The notes under the pieces were generated by a model that saw only the letters and a program-made list of their open reading frames with translations, had not been told where the DNA came from and did not search any database. The position numbers and the translations under genes were made by a program. From Candidatus Sulfotelmatobacter sp. (GTDB taxonomy: Bacteria; Acidobacteriota; Terriglobia; Terriglobales; Acidobacteriaceae), in contig JASHRB010000187.1 in assembly GCA_030037575.1 (NCBI GenBank), positions 1 to 13,668 of the forward strand: a stretch of 13,668 nucleotides of DNA. The letters run 5' to 3'. Below, piece after piece: positions 1-6,888 of this stretch (position 1 is the stretch's first letter; each line of letters begins with the position of its first letter).

Positions 1-134
1 GGATGAACTTTATGGCGACGGCGATGGCGGGAAAAGATCCGGGGCAGTTTCAGCCGGCTGCGGACATGCCGGTGAGCGTCAGCCAAAAATTGGATACGCC
101 GGATGCTGCGGCGGGTGGAGATGAGACCCAGTGA
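1..134 (+). CDS. C-terminal tail of a probable penicillin-binding protein (partial)
   Basis: An open frame enters from the left edge and ends at the TGA at 132-134, giving about 43 residues beginning NFMATAMAGKDPGQF. The pattern F-M-x-x-A-(M/L)-x-G-K followed by F and a proline a few residues later resembles the segment near the C-terminus of class A (PBP1a-type) penicillin-binding proteins, just after the transpeptidase domain. A hydrophilic tail rich in Ala, Gly and Asp follows. The next gene on the same strand encodes PASTA domains, which bind peptidoglycan or beta-lactams and often accompany PBPs, so the context agrees. Too little is present to show catalytic motifs. The frame and stop are seen directly; the family call is an inference from a short tail. 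Confidence 0.5.
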   Translation, partial: MNFMATAMAGKDPGQFQPAADMPVSVSQKLDTPDAAAGGDETQ

Positions 135-215
135 GCATTTCTGTTCGAGCCCGGACGATCGCGTGAAGTGCGGCTTGGCCTGGGGCAAGAGTAAGAATCG
201 CCGCCGGTTCACATC

Positions 216-1010
216 ATGAAGCTTTTCTTCCGAATGGCGATGCTGGCCATGGTCATGCTGCTGGTGGCGATGCTGTCGGCGGTAACGGCCATGCGATTCG
301 CGATTCATGGACAGGAGGTCAAAGTGCCGGCGGTGGTCGGACTGACTCCGCTGGAGGCGGAGCGCGCCGTGGCCGGACTGGGGCTGCAAGTGGATGTGGA
401 GCGGCAATACTACAGCCCGCAGATTCCCGAAGGAAGAATCATGAGCCAGCTGCCGATCCCCGGCACCAGGGTACGGCGGGGATGGGCATTGCGCGTGGCG
501 CAGAGCATGGGGCCGCAACGGGTGTCGATTCCGGATGTGACCGGCGAGAGCGAGCGCGCCGCGGAGTTGAACATTGTGCGGCGCGGCCTGGAACTCTCGT
601 CGACGGCGGAATTGCCCACGGCGACATTGCCGCCGGAGGAAGTGATGGCCCAGAGTCCTCCGGCGAACGCGAGCCAGGTGGCTGCACCAAAGACTAGCCT
701 GCTGTTGAGCGCAACCCCGGGTCCGGCGGCCTATGTGATGCCCAGTTTCCTGGGGCAAGGGCTGGGTGGCGCGAGCAAAACGCTTCAGGATGCGGGCTTC
801 CGCTTGGGAAATGTGAGCGTAGCCCCGCCGCTGGCAAATGCGCCGGGTGCCGCTCCGGCCGCCGGGGCGGGCTCGCCCGGGAGTGCGCCCCCCGCCCCGT
901 CGGAGAGGGCGCCCGCGCAGGCAACCCCTTCCGGCATCATCGTTTCGCAAACCCCGCCGGCGGGACAGAAAGTTTTTGCGGGCGCGGTGGTGAACTTTGA
1001 AGTACGGTAG
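216..1010 (+). CDS. Membrane-anchored protein with three PASTA domains
   Basis: 264 residues. The N-terminus has a short positive stretch (MKLFFR) and a hydrophobic segment at about 7-25, so the protein is probably held in the inner membrane with the rest in the periplasm; cleavage after SAVTA cannot be excluded. Three PASTA units follow at about 34-97, 101-168 and 172-264. Each opens with a VP/IP/MP motif and a conserved Gly, and each ends with a QxPxxG/S-like motif (SQLPIPGT, AQSPPA, SQTPPAG). The third unit is split by an Ala/Pro/Gly/Ser-rich insert at about 204-237. PASTA domains bind peptidoglycan fragments, and no kinase or transpeptidase domain is fused here. The ATG at 216 is the first start after an in-frame TAA at 192-194; no strong Shine-Dalgarno is visible. 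It lies 81 bases after the putative PBP tail and probably shares its transcript. A role in cell-wall sensing or PBP assistance is inference. Confidence 0.85.
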   Translation: MKLFFRMAMLAMVMLLVAMLSAVTAMRFAIHGQEVKVPAVVGLTPLEAERAVAGLGLQVDVERQYYSPQIPEGRIMSQLPIPGTRVRRGWALRVAQSMGPQRVSIPDVTGESERAAELNIVRRGLELSSTAELPTATLPPEEVMAQSPPANASQVAAPKTSLLLSATPGPAAYVMPSFLGQGLGGASKTLQDAGFRLGNVSVAPPLANAPGAAPAAGAGSPGSAPPAPSERAPAQATPSGIIVSQTPPAGQKVFAGAVVNFEVR

Positions 1011-1025
1011 CTCGTCCAGGGGCGC

Positions 1026-1046
1026 TGCAGCCCGCCGGGCGGGGCG
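1026..1046. terminator. GC-rich hairpin between convergent genes (possible terminator)
   Basis: In the 42-base gap between the tail-to-tail PASTA gene and rsmB, CCCGCC (1031-1036) and GGCGGG (1038-1043) form a perfect inverted repeat around one base, in practice a 5-bp stem with a 3-base loop. Neither strand has a clear T-run after it, so it would be a weak intrinsic terminator at best. Its placement between convergent genes is the main support. Confidence 0.3.
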
Positions 1047-1052
1047 ACGGGT

Positions 1053-2444
1053 TCATCCCAGCCTCTCGAGGATGGCGGCGAAGAATCCGTCACAGGGATG
1101 AACACCGGGAATGGTTCGCAGATAAGAGCCGCGCGTGAGAGAGGCGGGCGGCCAGAGGAGCTCGCCTTCTTCTCGCAGACGATCGAGTTCCACGCGGCAA
1201 TCGAGCAGGCGGAAAGACGAATCTTGGAGGAGCGCGCGCTCGACCACATGCTCGTTCTCTTCCTTTTCCAGAGAACAAGTCGAGTAAATCAGACGGCCTC
1301 CCGCCGAAACCTGCTTCATGGCGGCTTGGAGAATTTCGCGTTGTCGATCATGCAGGTCGCCCAGATCTCCAGGCTTAAGACGCCACTTAATTTCCGGGTG
1401 GCGGGCGAGAGTTCCCGTGCCCGAGCAGGGTACATCTGCGAGGACGCGGTCGAAGGATCTGCGGAAAGGCAGATGGCGGGCGTCGGCGGCAATCACTGCG
1501 ATGCGGAGCCGGCCATCAGTTTTTGTTTTTTCGGTTGCCAGAATCTTTCGCAGCACACGCGCCCGATGAGGATGTAGCTCGACGGCGGCCATCTCGGCGC
1601 CGGGATTGCGATCGGCCAGGGCAAGAGTTTTGCCGCCGGGGGCGGCGCAGCAATCGAGCATGCTCGCCGCGCGACCGACCAGCAATGCCACCAGCTGCGA
1701 AGCCTCATCCTGAATCGCGCACAGGCCGTTGTTGAGGGCCACGGTTTTTGCACCATCTCCGCTCAAGATTTTTCTTGCCGAGGCCAACAGCTCAGGGGAA
1801 GCGAGTTGCATGCCCTCGGCCCTCAGTAGCTCCTCGGCTGCGGGGTGACGAAGGCGAATTGCGGTTGCCGGAGTGGATTGATCGCAGCGGCAGATTTCCC
1901 GCGTGGCCTCGATACCATAATCGCGAACCCAGCGTTCGACAAGCCATAGTGGATGGGCGTTGTTCGCGGCCAGATCTTTGGCGGAAGAGCCATCGAGTGC
2001 CGACCGCGAAGCTTTGCAACCGGGCGTTGCAGCCGCGGCGAGTTTGCGCAGCACCGCATTGACGAAAGGCGCCGCCGAGCGCTTGCCCACAAGCTTGACC
2101 AGTTCTACGCTTTCATCGACGGCGGCACGAGCGGGAATGCGATGGAGACAGCGCATTTGATACACAGCGAGCCGCAGAGCGGTGAGAACTTCGAGGTCGA
2201 GTTTGACGAGCGGTTGCGCCGAACGGGTGGCGATTTCGGAATCGAGAAGCGACTGCCAGCGCAGAACGCCCATGACCAGTTCAGTGGCGAGATGATGATC
2301 GATTTCCGACAGCCGATCGTAAGCTCGCGAATGAAGCAGGTCGGATGCGTAGGAAGACTCGCGTTCGACGCGTAACAGCATTTCGAACGCCGCTGCCCGC
2401 GCGGGAGAGGGGGACGAGTCCGCTTTTCGATATTTCGACTTCAC
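1053..2444 (-). CDS. rsmB: 16S rRNA (cytosine-C5)-methyltransferase RsmB
   Basis: 463 residues from the chosen GTG at 2444. This SAM-dependent enzyme makes m5C967 (E. coli numbering) in 16S rRNA. An N-terminal NusB-like RNA-binding domain spans about 12-135 (begins PARAAAFEMLLRVE). The Rossmann methyltransferase domain has motif I DCCAAPGGKT at 264-273, motif IV DVPCSGTG at 337-344 (Cys340) and motif VI YSTCS at 387-391 (catalytic Cys390). QDEASQL at 245-251 is also typical. The length fits the family (about 430-460). The frame stays open upstream into fmt, but residues before the GTG have no family likeness. The first internal ATG (2381) would cut into the NusB domain. A TTG at 2462 is the alternative start. 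Last gene of the aroC-def-fmt-rsmB cluster, 52 bases after fmt. The second residue of motif IV is Val where Ala is commoner, a conservative change. Confidence 0.93.
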   Translation of the reverse strand: MKSKYRKADSSPSPARAAAFEMLLRVERESSYASDLLHSRAYDRLSEIDHHLATELVMGVLRWQSLLDSEIATRSAQPLVKLDLEVLTALRLAVYQMRCLHRIPARAAVDESVELVKLVGKRSAAPFVNAVLRKLAAAATPGCKASRSALDGSSAKDLAANNAHPLWLVERWVRDYGIEATREICRCDQSTPATAIRLRHPAAEELLRAEGMQLASPELLASARKILSGDGAKTVALNNGLCAIQDEASQLVALLVGRAASMLDCCAAPGGKTLALADRNPGAEMAAVELHPHRARVLRKILATEKTKTDGRLRIAVIAADARHLPFRRSFDRVLADVPCSGTGTLARHPEIKWRLKPGDLGDLHDRQREILQAAMKQVSAGGRLIYSTCSLEKEENEHVVERALLQDSSFRLLDCRVELDRLREEGELLWPPASLTRGSYLRTIPGVHPCDGFFAAILERLG

Positions 2445-2496
2445 AACTTCAGTATGAGGCAACGCATCCGGTCGCGGGAAATTTGCTTGGCCAGGA

Positions 2497-3438
2497 TTAT
2501 GAACCCAATACTTCTCCTGGGCGCGGCCGATAGCCGCGGATGAACTGGGCGGCAGACATCCGCTTTTTGCCTTCGATTTGCACCTCCAGCAGTTCGACCG
2601 CTGTTGCCTGACCGCAGCTGACGACCAGATGCTCGCCTTCGATGTGGAGCTCTCCCGGCTGCCACCTGCGCCCGGCGGTGCTCGCCTTCCACACCTGCAG
2701 GTTTTTGCCACGGAATTTCGTGTAAGCTCCCGGCCAGGGTTGAAAGCCGCGCAGACGATTCAATATTTCGCCAGCGGAACGCGAGAAGTCGATGAGGCCG
2801 TCTTTTTTTTTCAGGATCGGTGCGAGAGTGGCTTGCGCGTCATCTTGCGGACGAGGGCGAAGATTTCCGGCCTGCAACTGGCGCAGAGTCTCGACGGTGA
2901 GATCGGCGCCGATGGTTGCGAGTTTTGGCGCGAGCGTTTCTGCGGTGTCGTCGGGGGCGATGAGAGCTTCGCGCTGCAGAAGAATGTCCCCGGTGTCGAG
3001 ACCGGCGTCGATTTTCATGGTGGTCACGCCGGTGACGGTTTCGCCCCGAGCGATGGCCCATTGCATGGGCGCGGCGCCACGGTAGTTGGGCAATAGCGAA
3101 GCGTGAAGATTGAGGTTGCCGAGTGGGGGCAGATCAAGCATCCACGGTGGAATGATGCGGCCGTAGCCGACCACCATGATTGCGTCCGGCTTTAGGCCGG
3201 TAAGCTGGGCGCGAAAATCGTCGTTGATTTTGATTCCCTCTGGTTGTGCGACCGGCAAGCCTAATGCGAGAGCGCACCGCTTGACGGCCGATGCGACCAG
3301 CTCCAGCCCGCGGCCTTTAGGACGATCCGGCTGAGTCACGACAAGCTGAAGGTTGAATCCGGCCGAGACGAGTTTCGCCAGCGTGGGCACGGCGAACGGC
3401 GGGGTGCCGCAGAAAACCAGATTGAGGGAAGATGGCAA
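2497..3438 (-). CDS. fmt: Methionyl-tRNA formyltransferase
   Basis: 313 residues, the normal length. Transfers a formyl group from 10-formyltetrahydrofolate to initiator Met-tRNA. The N-terminal Rossmann hydrolase-type domain begins LNLVFCGTPPFAV. The active-site signature NLHASLLPNYRGAAP at about 110-124 carries Asn110 and His112, and GLDTGD at 146-151 carries Asp148, matching the catalytic Asn-His-Asp triad of the family (N106, H108, D144 in E. coli). The C-terminal OB-like tRNA-binding domain runs from about 205 to the end. The start is a TTG at 3438. The frame remains open back to an in-frame TGA near 3520 but contains no ATG or GTG, and the TTG places the first beta-strand where the family expects it. 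No clear Shine-Dalgarno precedes it. It follows def in the same direction after a 92-base gap, the common def-fmt order. Confidence 0.95.
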   Translation of the reverse strand: MPSSLNLVFCGTPPFAVPTLAKLVSAGFNLQLVVTQPDRPKGRGLELVASAVKRCALALGLPVAQPEGIKINDDFRAQLTGLKPDAIMVVGYGRIIPPWMLDLPPLGNLNLHASLLPNYRGAAPMQWAIARGETVTGVTTMKIDAGLDTGDILLQREALIAPDDTAETLAPKLATIGADLTVETLRQLQAGNLRPRPQDDAQATLAPILKKKDGLIDFSRSAGEILNRLRGFQPWPGAYTKFRGKNLQVWKASTAGRRWQPGELHIEGEHLVVSCGQATAVELLEVQIEGKKRMSAAQFIRGYRPRPGEVLGS

Positions 3439-3442
3439 TGGG

Positions 3443-3530
3443 GTAATTTCGTAATTCGCGAATCTGAAAACAGTCGCCGCCGGCGACCAAAAAACTGCTC
3501 GATTACTAAAATGACCAAATCACTCAATCG
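3443..3530. repeat. Two A/T-rich short-period repeat blocks in the def-fmt gap
   Basis: Two A/T-rich blocks interrupt the GC-rich cluster. Block 1 (about 3443-3470) has adjacent units TAATTTCG and TAATTCGCG. Block 2 (about 3503-3530) has the 9-base units TTACTAAAA, TGACCAAAT and CACTCAATC, sharing the positions (A)C-x-A-A. A GC-rich hairpin sits between the blocks. The spacing resembles degenerate interspersed repeats of some soil bacteria, but no second copy occurs in this window. The repetition is read by eye. Confidence 0.4.
3465..3487 (-). terminator. Hairpin with T-tract between def and fmt (possible attenuator)
   Basis: GTCGCCG (3473-3479) and CGGCGAC (3481-3487) are perfect inverted repeats around one base, realistically a 6-bp stem with a 3-base loop. 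Read in the direction of transcription (minus strand), the stem is followed by TGTTTTC (3472-3466), the layout of an intrinsic terminator. The stem is also preceded by six T on the minus strand, so the plus strand has a matching A-run. Located between def and fmt, it could lower fmt-rsmB expression relative to aroC-def. Confidence 0.45.
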
Positions 3531-4040
3531 CTACCACTCTCCGGCTTTCACCATTTTGCGGATTTTTCGCTTGATCAAGTCACGCTTGATGGCGCTGATG
3601 TGGCTGAGATAGAGCTTGCCGTTGAGGTGGTCGGTTTCGTGCTGAAAGGCGCGCGCCAGCAGATCGTCTCCGGTCTTTTCAAACAGGTTTCCGTTCATGT
3701 CCTGGGCTCTGACGGTGGCCACCTGGGCGCGCGAAACATTTTCGCGAAACTCGGGGATGCTGAGGCAGCCTTCGCTCTGCGAATGGCGGCCCTCTTTGTG
3801 AATGATCTCCGGATTGATGAGCACCAGCTTGGCATTCGGGTCCTCCTTGAAGGTGACGTCGATGACCGCGATGCGGCGCGGAATTCCGATCTGCGGCGCG
3901 GCCAGGCCGATGCCTTTCGCCGCGTACATGGACTCGAACATGTCCGCGATCAGTTTCTTGAGCTCTTCATCGAAGACGCTGACTTTTTCCGCCGCTTTTT
4001 CCAGAACCGGATTGCCGAATTTAACGATCGGATAAATCAT
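3531..4040 (-). CDS. def: Peptide deformylase
   Basis: 169 residues, the usual length. Metal-dependent (Fe2+/Zn2+) cytosolic hydrolase that removes the N-formyl group from nascent proteins. All three family motifs are intact: GIGLAAPQ at 43-50, EGCLS at 90-94 (metal ligand Cys92) and HETDH at 134-138 (ligands His134 and His138, catalytic Glu135). The C-terminal tail is basic (RDLIKRKIRKMVK), as in many deformylases. Its ATG shares one base with the aroC stop codon (TGATG), so translation is probably coupled to aroC. Together with fmt downstream it completes the formyl-methionine cycle. Confidence 0.96.
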   Translation of the reverse strand: MIYPIVKFGNPVLEKAAEKVSVFDEELKKLIADMFESMYAAKGIGLAAPQIGIPRRIAVIDVTFKEDPNAKLVLINPEIIHKEGRHSQSEGCLSIPEFRENVSRAQVATVRAQDMNGNLFEKTGDDLLARAFQHETDHLNGKLYLSHISAIKRDLIKRKIRKMVKAGEW

Positions 4041-5212
4041 CAGTAATTTTTCAACTGCAGGCGGTAGCCTTCGAAATTGCGCAGCGTCTCAGTCATGGAA
4101 TCACCGCCGAATTTCTCCCGGGCACAACCCGCCAGAGTCAGCGCCACCATCGCCTCGGCGGCGATGCCGGCGGCGGGCACGACACAGACATCCGAGCGCT
4201 CGTAAGCGGCGCTGACCGGCTGGCGCGTGGCGAAATCGACGGACTGCAAGGGCCGGCGCAAGGTGGAGATCGGCTTCAAATAACCGCGCACGCGAATTTC
4301 TTCACCGTTGGAAACGCCGCCTTCGATGCCACCGGCATTGTTGTGAGTGCGCGTAAATCGAGTGAAGCTTGCCCAATCGCCGTAGCCGATTTCATCGTGC
4401 ACGGCCGAACCGGGAGAAGCGGCGGCGGAAATTCCCGAGCCGATCTCGACCGCCTTCACCGCTTGCAGAGACATGACCGCGGCGGCGAGCAAGGCGTCGA
4501 GCCGTTCATCCCACTGCGCGTACGTGCCCAGGCCGGGGGGAACGCCGTGCGCGACAACTTCGAAGACACCTCCCACGGAATCGCCCCGCTTGAGAACTTT
4601 GTCCACTTCGGCCTTCATCCGTTGCTCGGCTTCCCGGTCGGCACAATGGAGCAGGATTTCTTGCTGGCGGTAGAGATTGTGGATGAGCTCCCATTGAACC
4701 TCCTTTTGAATCGCGGCGTTGCCTACGGCCACAACGTGGCTGAGCACTTCGACGCCGAGTTCGCGCAGAAAAATCTTGGCCAGGGCGCCGATGGCGACGC
4801 GGGCGGCCGACTCGCGCGCCGAAGCGCGCTCCAAAACGTAGCGGGCCTCGGGAAAGTTGTATTTCAAAGCACCCGCCAAATCGGCATGCCCGGGACGCGG
4901 AGAGGCCACCGGCTTGTGCTGGGCCGTGTCGCCCTGGGCAACGGGAAGAGATTCCTGCCAGTTTTTCCAATCTCTATTTTCAAGCTGGATGGAAATGGGA
5001 GAGCCGATGGTCCGGCCATGGCGAACACCGGAAAGAATGTGAGCGGTGTCCCGCTCAATTTTCATGCGCCCGCCGCGCCCATAGCCTTGCTGGCGGCGCC
5101 AAAGTTCGTGATCGATGAAGGCCTGATCGACTTGAAGACCGGCAGGCAGGCCGGAAAGAAACGCGACCAGGGCTTCGCCATGAGATTCGCCGGCGGTGAA
5201 ATAGCGCAGCAT
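4040..5212 (-). CDS. aroC: Chorismate synthase
   Basis: 390 residues. Converts 5-enolpyruvylshikimate-3-phosphate to chorismate, the last step of the shikimate pathway, using reduced FMN. Family signatures are intact: GESHGEAL at 8-15 (His11), the FMN/phosphate region GYGRGGRM at 43-50, RPGHADLAG at 106-114 (His109), RASARESAARVA at 129-140, and the NNAGGIEGGVSNGE segment at 291-304. The ATG at 5212 gives the standard N-terminus (MLRYFTAGESHG). It is the first gene of the aroC-def-fmt-rsmB cluster and overlaps def by one base. Only a weak GAG lies upstream as a ribosome site. A -10-like TAAAAT lies about 10 bases upstream of the ATG. Confidence 0.96.
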   Translation of the reverse strand: MLRYFTAGESHGEALVAFLSGLPAGLQVDQAFIDHELWRRQQGYGRGGRMKIERDTAHILSGVRHGRTIGSPISIQLENRDWKNWQESLPVAQGDTAQHKPVASPRPGHADLAGALKYNFPEARYVLERASARESAARVAIGALAKIFLRELGVEVLSHVVAVGNAAIQKEVQWELIHNLYRQQEILLHCADREAEQRMKAEVDKVLKRGDSVGGVFEVVAHGVPPGLGTYAQWDERLDALLAAAVMSLQAVKAVEIGSGISAAASPGSAVHDEIGYGDWASFTRFTRTHNNAGGIEGGVSNGEEIRVRGYLKPISTLRRPLQSVDFATRQPVSAAYERSDVCVVPAAGIAAEAMVALTLAGCAREKFGGDSMTETLRNFEGYRLQLKNY

Positions 5213-5520
5213 GAGTTGCTCGATTTTACCTGATGCGGCTGGGGGCTGGAATTGGGCGCGGAAACCTGGTTGCGGGATGCGCCCGGCTCAAGGCCGAACG
5301 CCACCGAGGTGGTTCTTCGCTGATCTGGCTTGCGCGGGCTCAAGGCTGTTTGGCGTCCAACTCATGGGCGTGCGGATCCAATTGCCAAGGGCAGCGGCGC
5401 GGCCTCAGCCGGATCTGCGTTGCAGTGGGGCGCGCGGGCAAGGACAAGTCTTGCTCAATCAGAAAGACGGGCGCTCCGAAACCGCTTCTCGCGGCCAAGG
5501 CCAACTGGTTGAGGCGCAAG
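5213..5520. other. Intergenic stretch between permease and aroC, no gene seen
   Basis: 308 bases between two genes on the minus strand. The overlapping open frames on both strands show no recognisable protein. Apart from the candidate aroC promoter at its left end, I see only small stem-loops: one near 5297-5316 (GAAC..CACC against GGTGGTTC, with a bulge) and a weak GCCGC/GCGGT stem near 5482-5496 on the minus strand, which would lie just after the permease stop. The gap suggests that aroC and the permease are separate transcription units. Confidence 0.4.
5223..5251 (-). promoter_or_regulatory. Candidate sigma70-type promoter for aroC
   Basis: On the minus strand, TTCCAG (5251-5246) lies 17 bases before TAAAAT (5228-5223), the expected spacing for a -35/-10 pair. 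The -10 box differs from TATAAT at one position; the -35 match is moderate. Transcription would start near 5216, leaving only a few bases before the ATG at 5212, so the message would be almost leaderless. Matches of this quality arise by chance, so support is modest. Confidence 0.3.
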
Positions 5521-6756
5521 TTACTCGTAGCGCAGACTTTCGACCGGATCAAGCTGGGCGGCGCGGGCCGCCGGGACGGTGCCGAAGATTACTCCGACCA
5601 CCGATGAAACCACAATGGCGATGATGGCCGAAAGGCCGGAGATGGGAATGCGGTATTCGGTGAGGAATCGGACGGAATAGGGGATGGCCAGGCCGATCAC
5701 GATGCCGGCGAAGCCTCCGCCCAAAGAAATCAAAATCGCTTCCGAGAGGAATTGAAAACGAATCTCGCGGTTGGTTGCGCCCACGGCTTTGCGGATTCCG
5801 ATTTCGCGAATGCGGGAAGTCACGGTGGCCAGCATGATGTTCATGATGCCGATGCCGCTGACGATCAGCGTGACCATGGAGATGAGCAATAGCACCCAGG
5901 TCAGTCCGGTGGCGACGCGGTCAGCCATGGCAAGCAGCGCCGTAAGGTTGGAAACGCCGTAGACAGATTCGGTGCGGTGACGAGATTGCAGGACGCGCTT
6001 GATTTGCGCGGTCGCCGGAATCACCATGGACGGGTCTTCCATGGAGAAGTACAGCATCTTAATGTCGGGAATCTCGTTGAAATAACGGCTGACGGAATAA
6101 GGAATCAGCATGGTGTTGTCGACGATTTCCGACTGGCCGAAGGTTTCGACGCGTTCTTTAAACGTGCCGATAACCGTGAACGGGAGCCCCGTGAGCTTGA
6201 TCACTTTCCCCACCGCGGCCTGGGGCGAGCCGTACACTTCGTTCGCCATTTTTTCGGTGATGACCCCCACTTTGTTGTGCGCCTGCGAATCTTCTTGATC
6301 GAAAAACCGGCCCGAAGGAACCACGAGGTTGCGCACACGCAGGTACTCGGGCGCGACCCCCAGAATGGTGATGTCTTTCTCCTTGCCATTGCCGACGGGA
6401 ACGCGGTCGGAGAACTGGGTGACCGGAGAAGAAGCCCCGATGCCGGGAACTTCCTGCTGAACGGCATCGAGATCTTCAACCGTGAGCGGATCGGGATTGG
6501 AATTGCTGATGTGCGGGGCGCCACCCAGGTATTCAGCCCAGATTTCGTTGGTGCCGATGGCTTGAATCTGACTCAAGACATATTGCTTGCCGGTCATGCC
6601 GATGGTCACGACCAGGATGAGAGAGGCGGTGCCAATGACCATACCGAGAGCGGTGAGAATGAAGCGCACCTTGTTGCTGCAGAACGTGTCGTAAGCGAAG
6701 TTAAGAATTTCGCCGAGGGCCATGTCGGGCCGGAGACGAACCAGTGCGGCAGCCAT
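5521..6756 (-). CDS. MacB/FtsX-type ABC transporter permease (no adjacent ATPase)
   Basis: 411 residues, or 400 from the internal ATG at 6723, which fits the family start (ALGEILNFAYDTF) as well; neither has a clear Shine-Dalgarno. Layout is that of MacB/LolC-like permeases. TM1 spans about 31-53 (RFILTALGMVIGTASLI). A periplasmic MacB-type core domain spans about 55-275. The C-terminal FtsX domain has three membrane segments at about 284-311, 336-360 and 373-395. The cytoplasmic-loop motif REIGIRKAVGA at 317-327 and the end PAARAAQLDPVESLRYE are characteristic. Such permeases work with a LolD-type ATPase and often a periplasmic adaptor to move lipids, lipoproteins, peptides or drugs. Neither partner lies next to it: the gene upstream is divergent and aroC is downstream. 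The substrate cannot be told from sequence. It is half the length of the duplicated acidobacterial orphan permeases, so it is not one of those. Confidence 0.88.
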   Translation of the reverse strand: MAAALVRLRPDMALGEILNFAYDTFCSNKVRFILTALGMVIGTASLILVVTIGMTGKQYVLSQIQAIGTNEIWAEYLGGAPHISNSNPDPLTVEDLDAVQQEVPGIGASSPVTQFSDRVPVGNGKEKDITILGVAPEYLRVRNLVVPSGRFFDQEDSQAHNKVGVITEKMANEVYGSPQAAVGKVIKLTGLPFTVIGTFKERVETFGQSEIVDNTMLIPYSVSRYFNEIPDIKMLYFSMEDPSMVIPATAQIKRVLQSRHRTESVYGVSNLTALLAMADRVATGLTWVLLLISMVTLIVSGIGIMNIMLATVTSRIREIGIRKAVGATNREIRFQFLSEAILISLGGGFAGIVIGLAIPYSVRFLTEYRIPISGLSAIIAIVVSSVVGVIFGTVPAARAAQLDPVESLRYE

Positions 6757-6888
6757 TGCAATTAGATGCTACTACGGACCGGGAAAGGCGCAAGGGGGCG
6801 GCGCGCGCCTGACCTGACTTGTGACGCCCTCTTGTGAGAAAGTAAACTTCGAGCATCCATTTTCCCCCTGAGACCGCTCTATGACTGC

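Noticed and set aside
2445..2711. N-terminal extension of rsmB to the first in-frame start at 2711
   Set aside because: It would overlap fmt by more than 200 bases and add Arg/Ser-rich sequence unlike the family; the GTG at 2444 gives a normal length.
4343..5233. A 296-codon plus-strand open frame opposite aroC, and a similar one at 5977-6765 opposite the permease
   Set aside because: Both are codon-usage shadows of strongly supported genes; neither shows a recognisable domain or a ribosome site.
5211..5624. Plus-strand open frames covering the aroC-permease gap
   Set aside because: They run into the antisense of the permease C-terminus, lack recognisable motifs and have no convincing start signals.
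5521..6756. Acidobacterial duplicated orphan permease (ADOP) family
   Set aside because: Those proteins have two permease units and about 800 residues; this one has a single unit of about 400.
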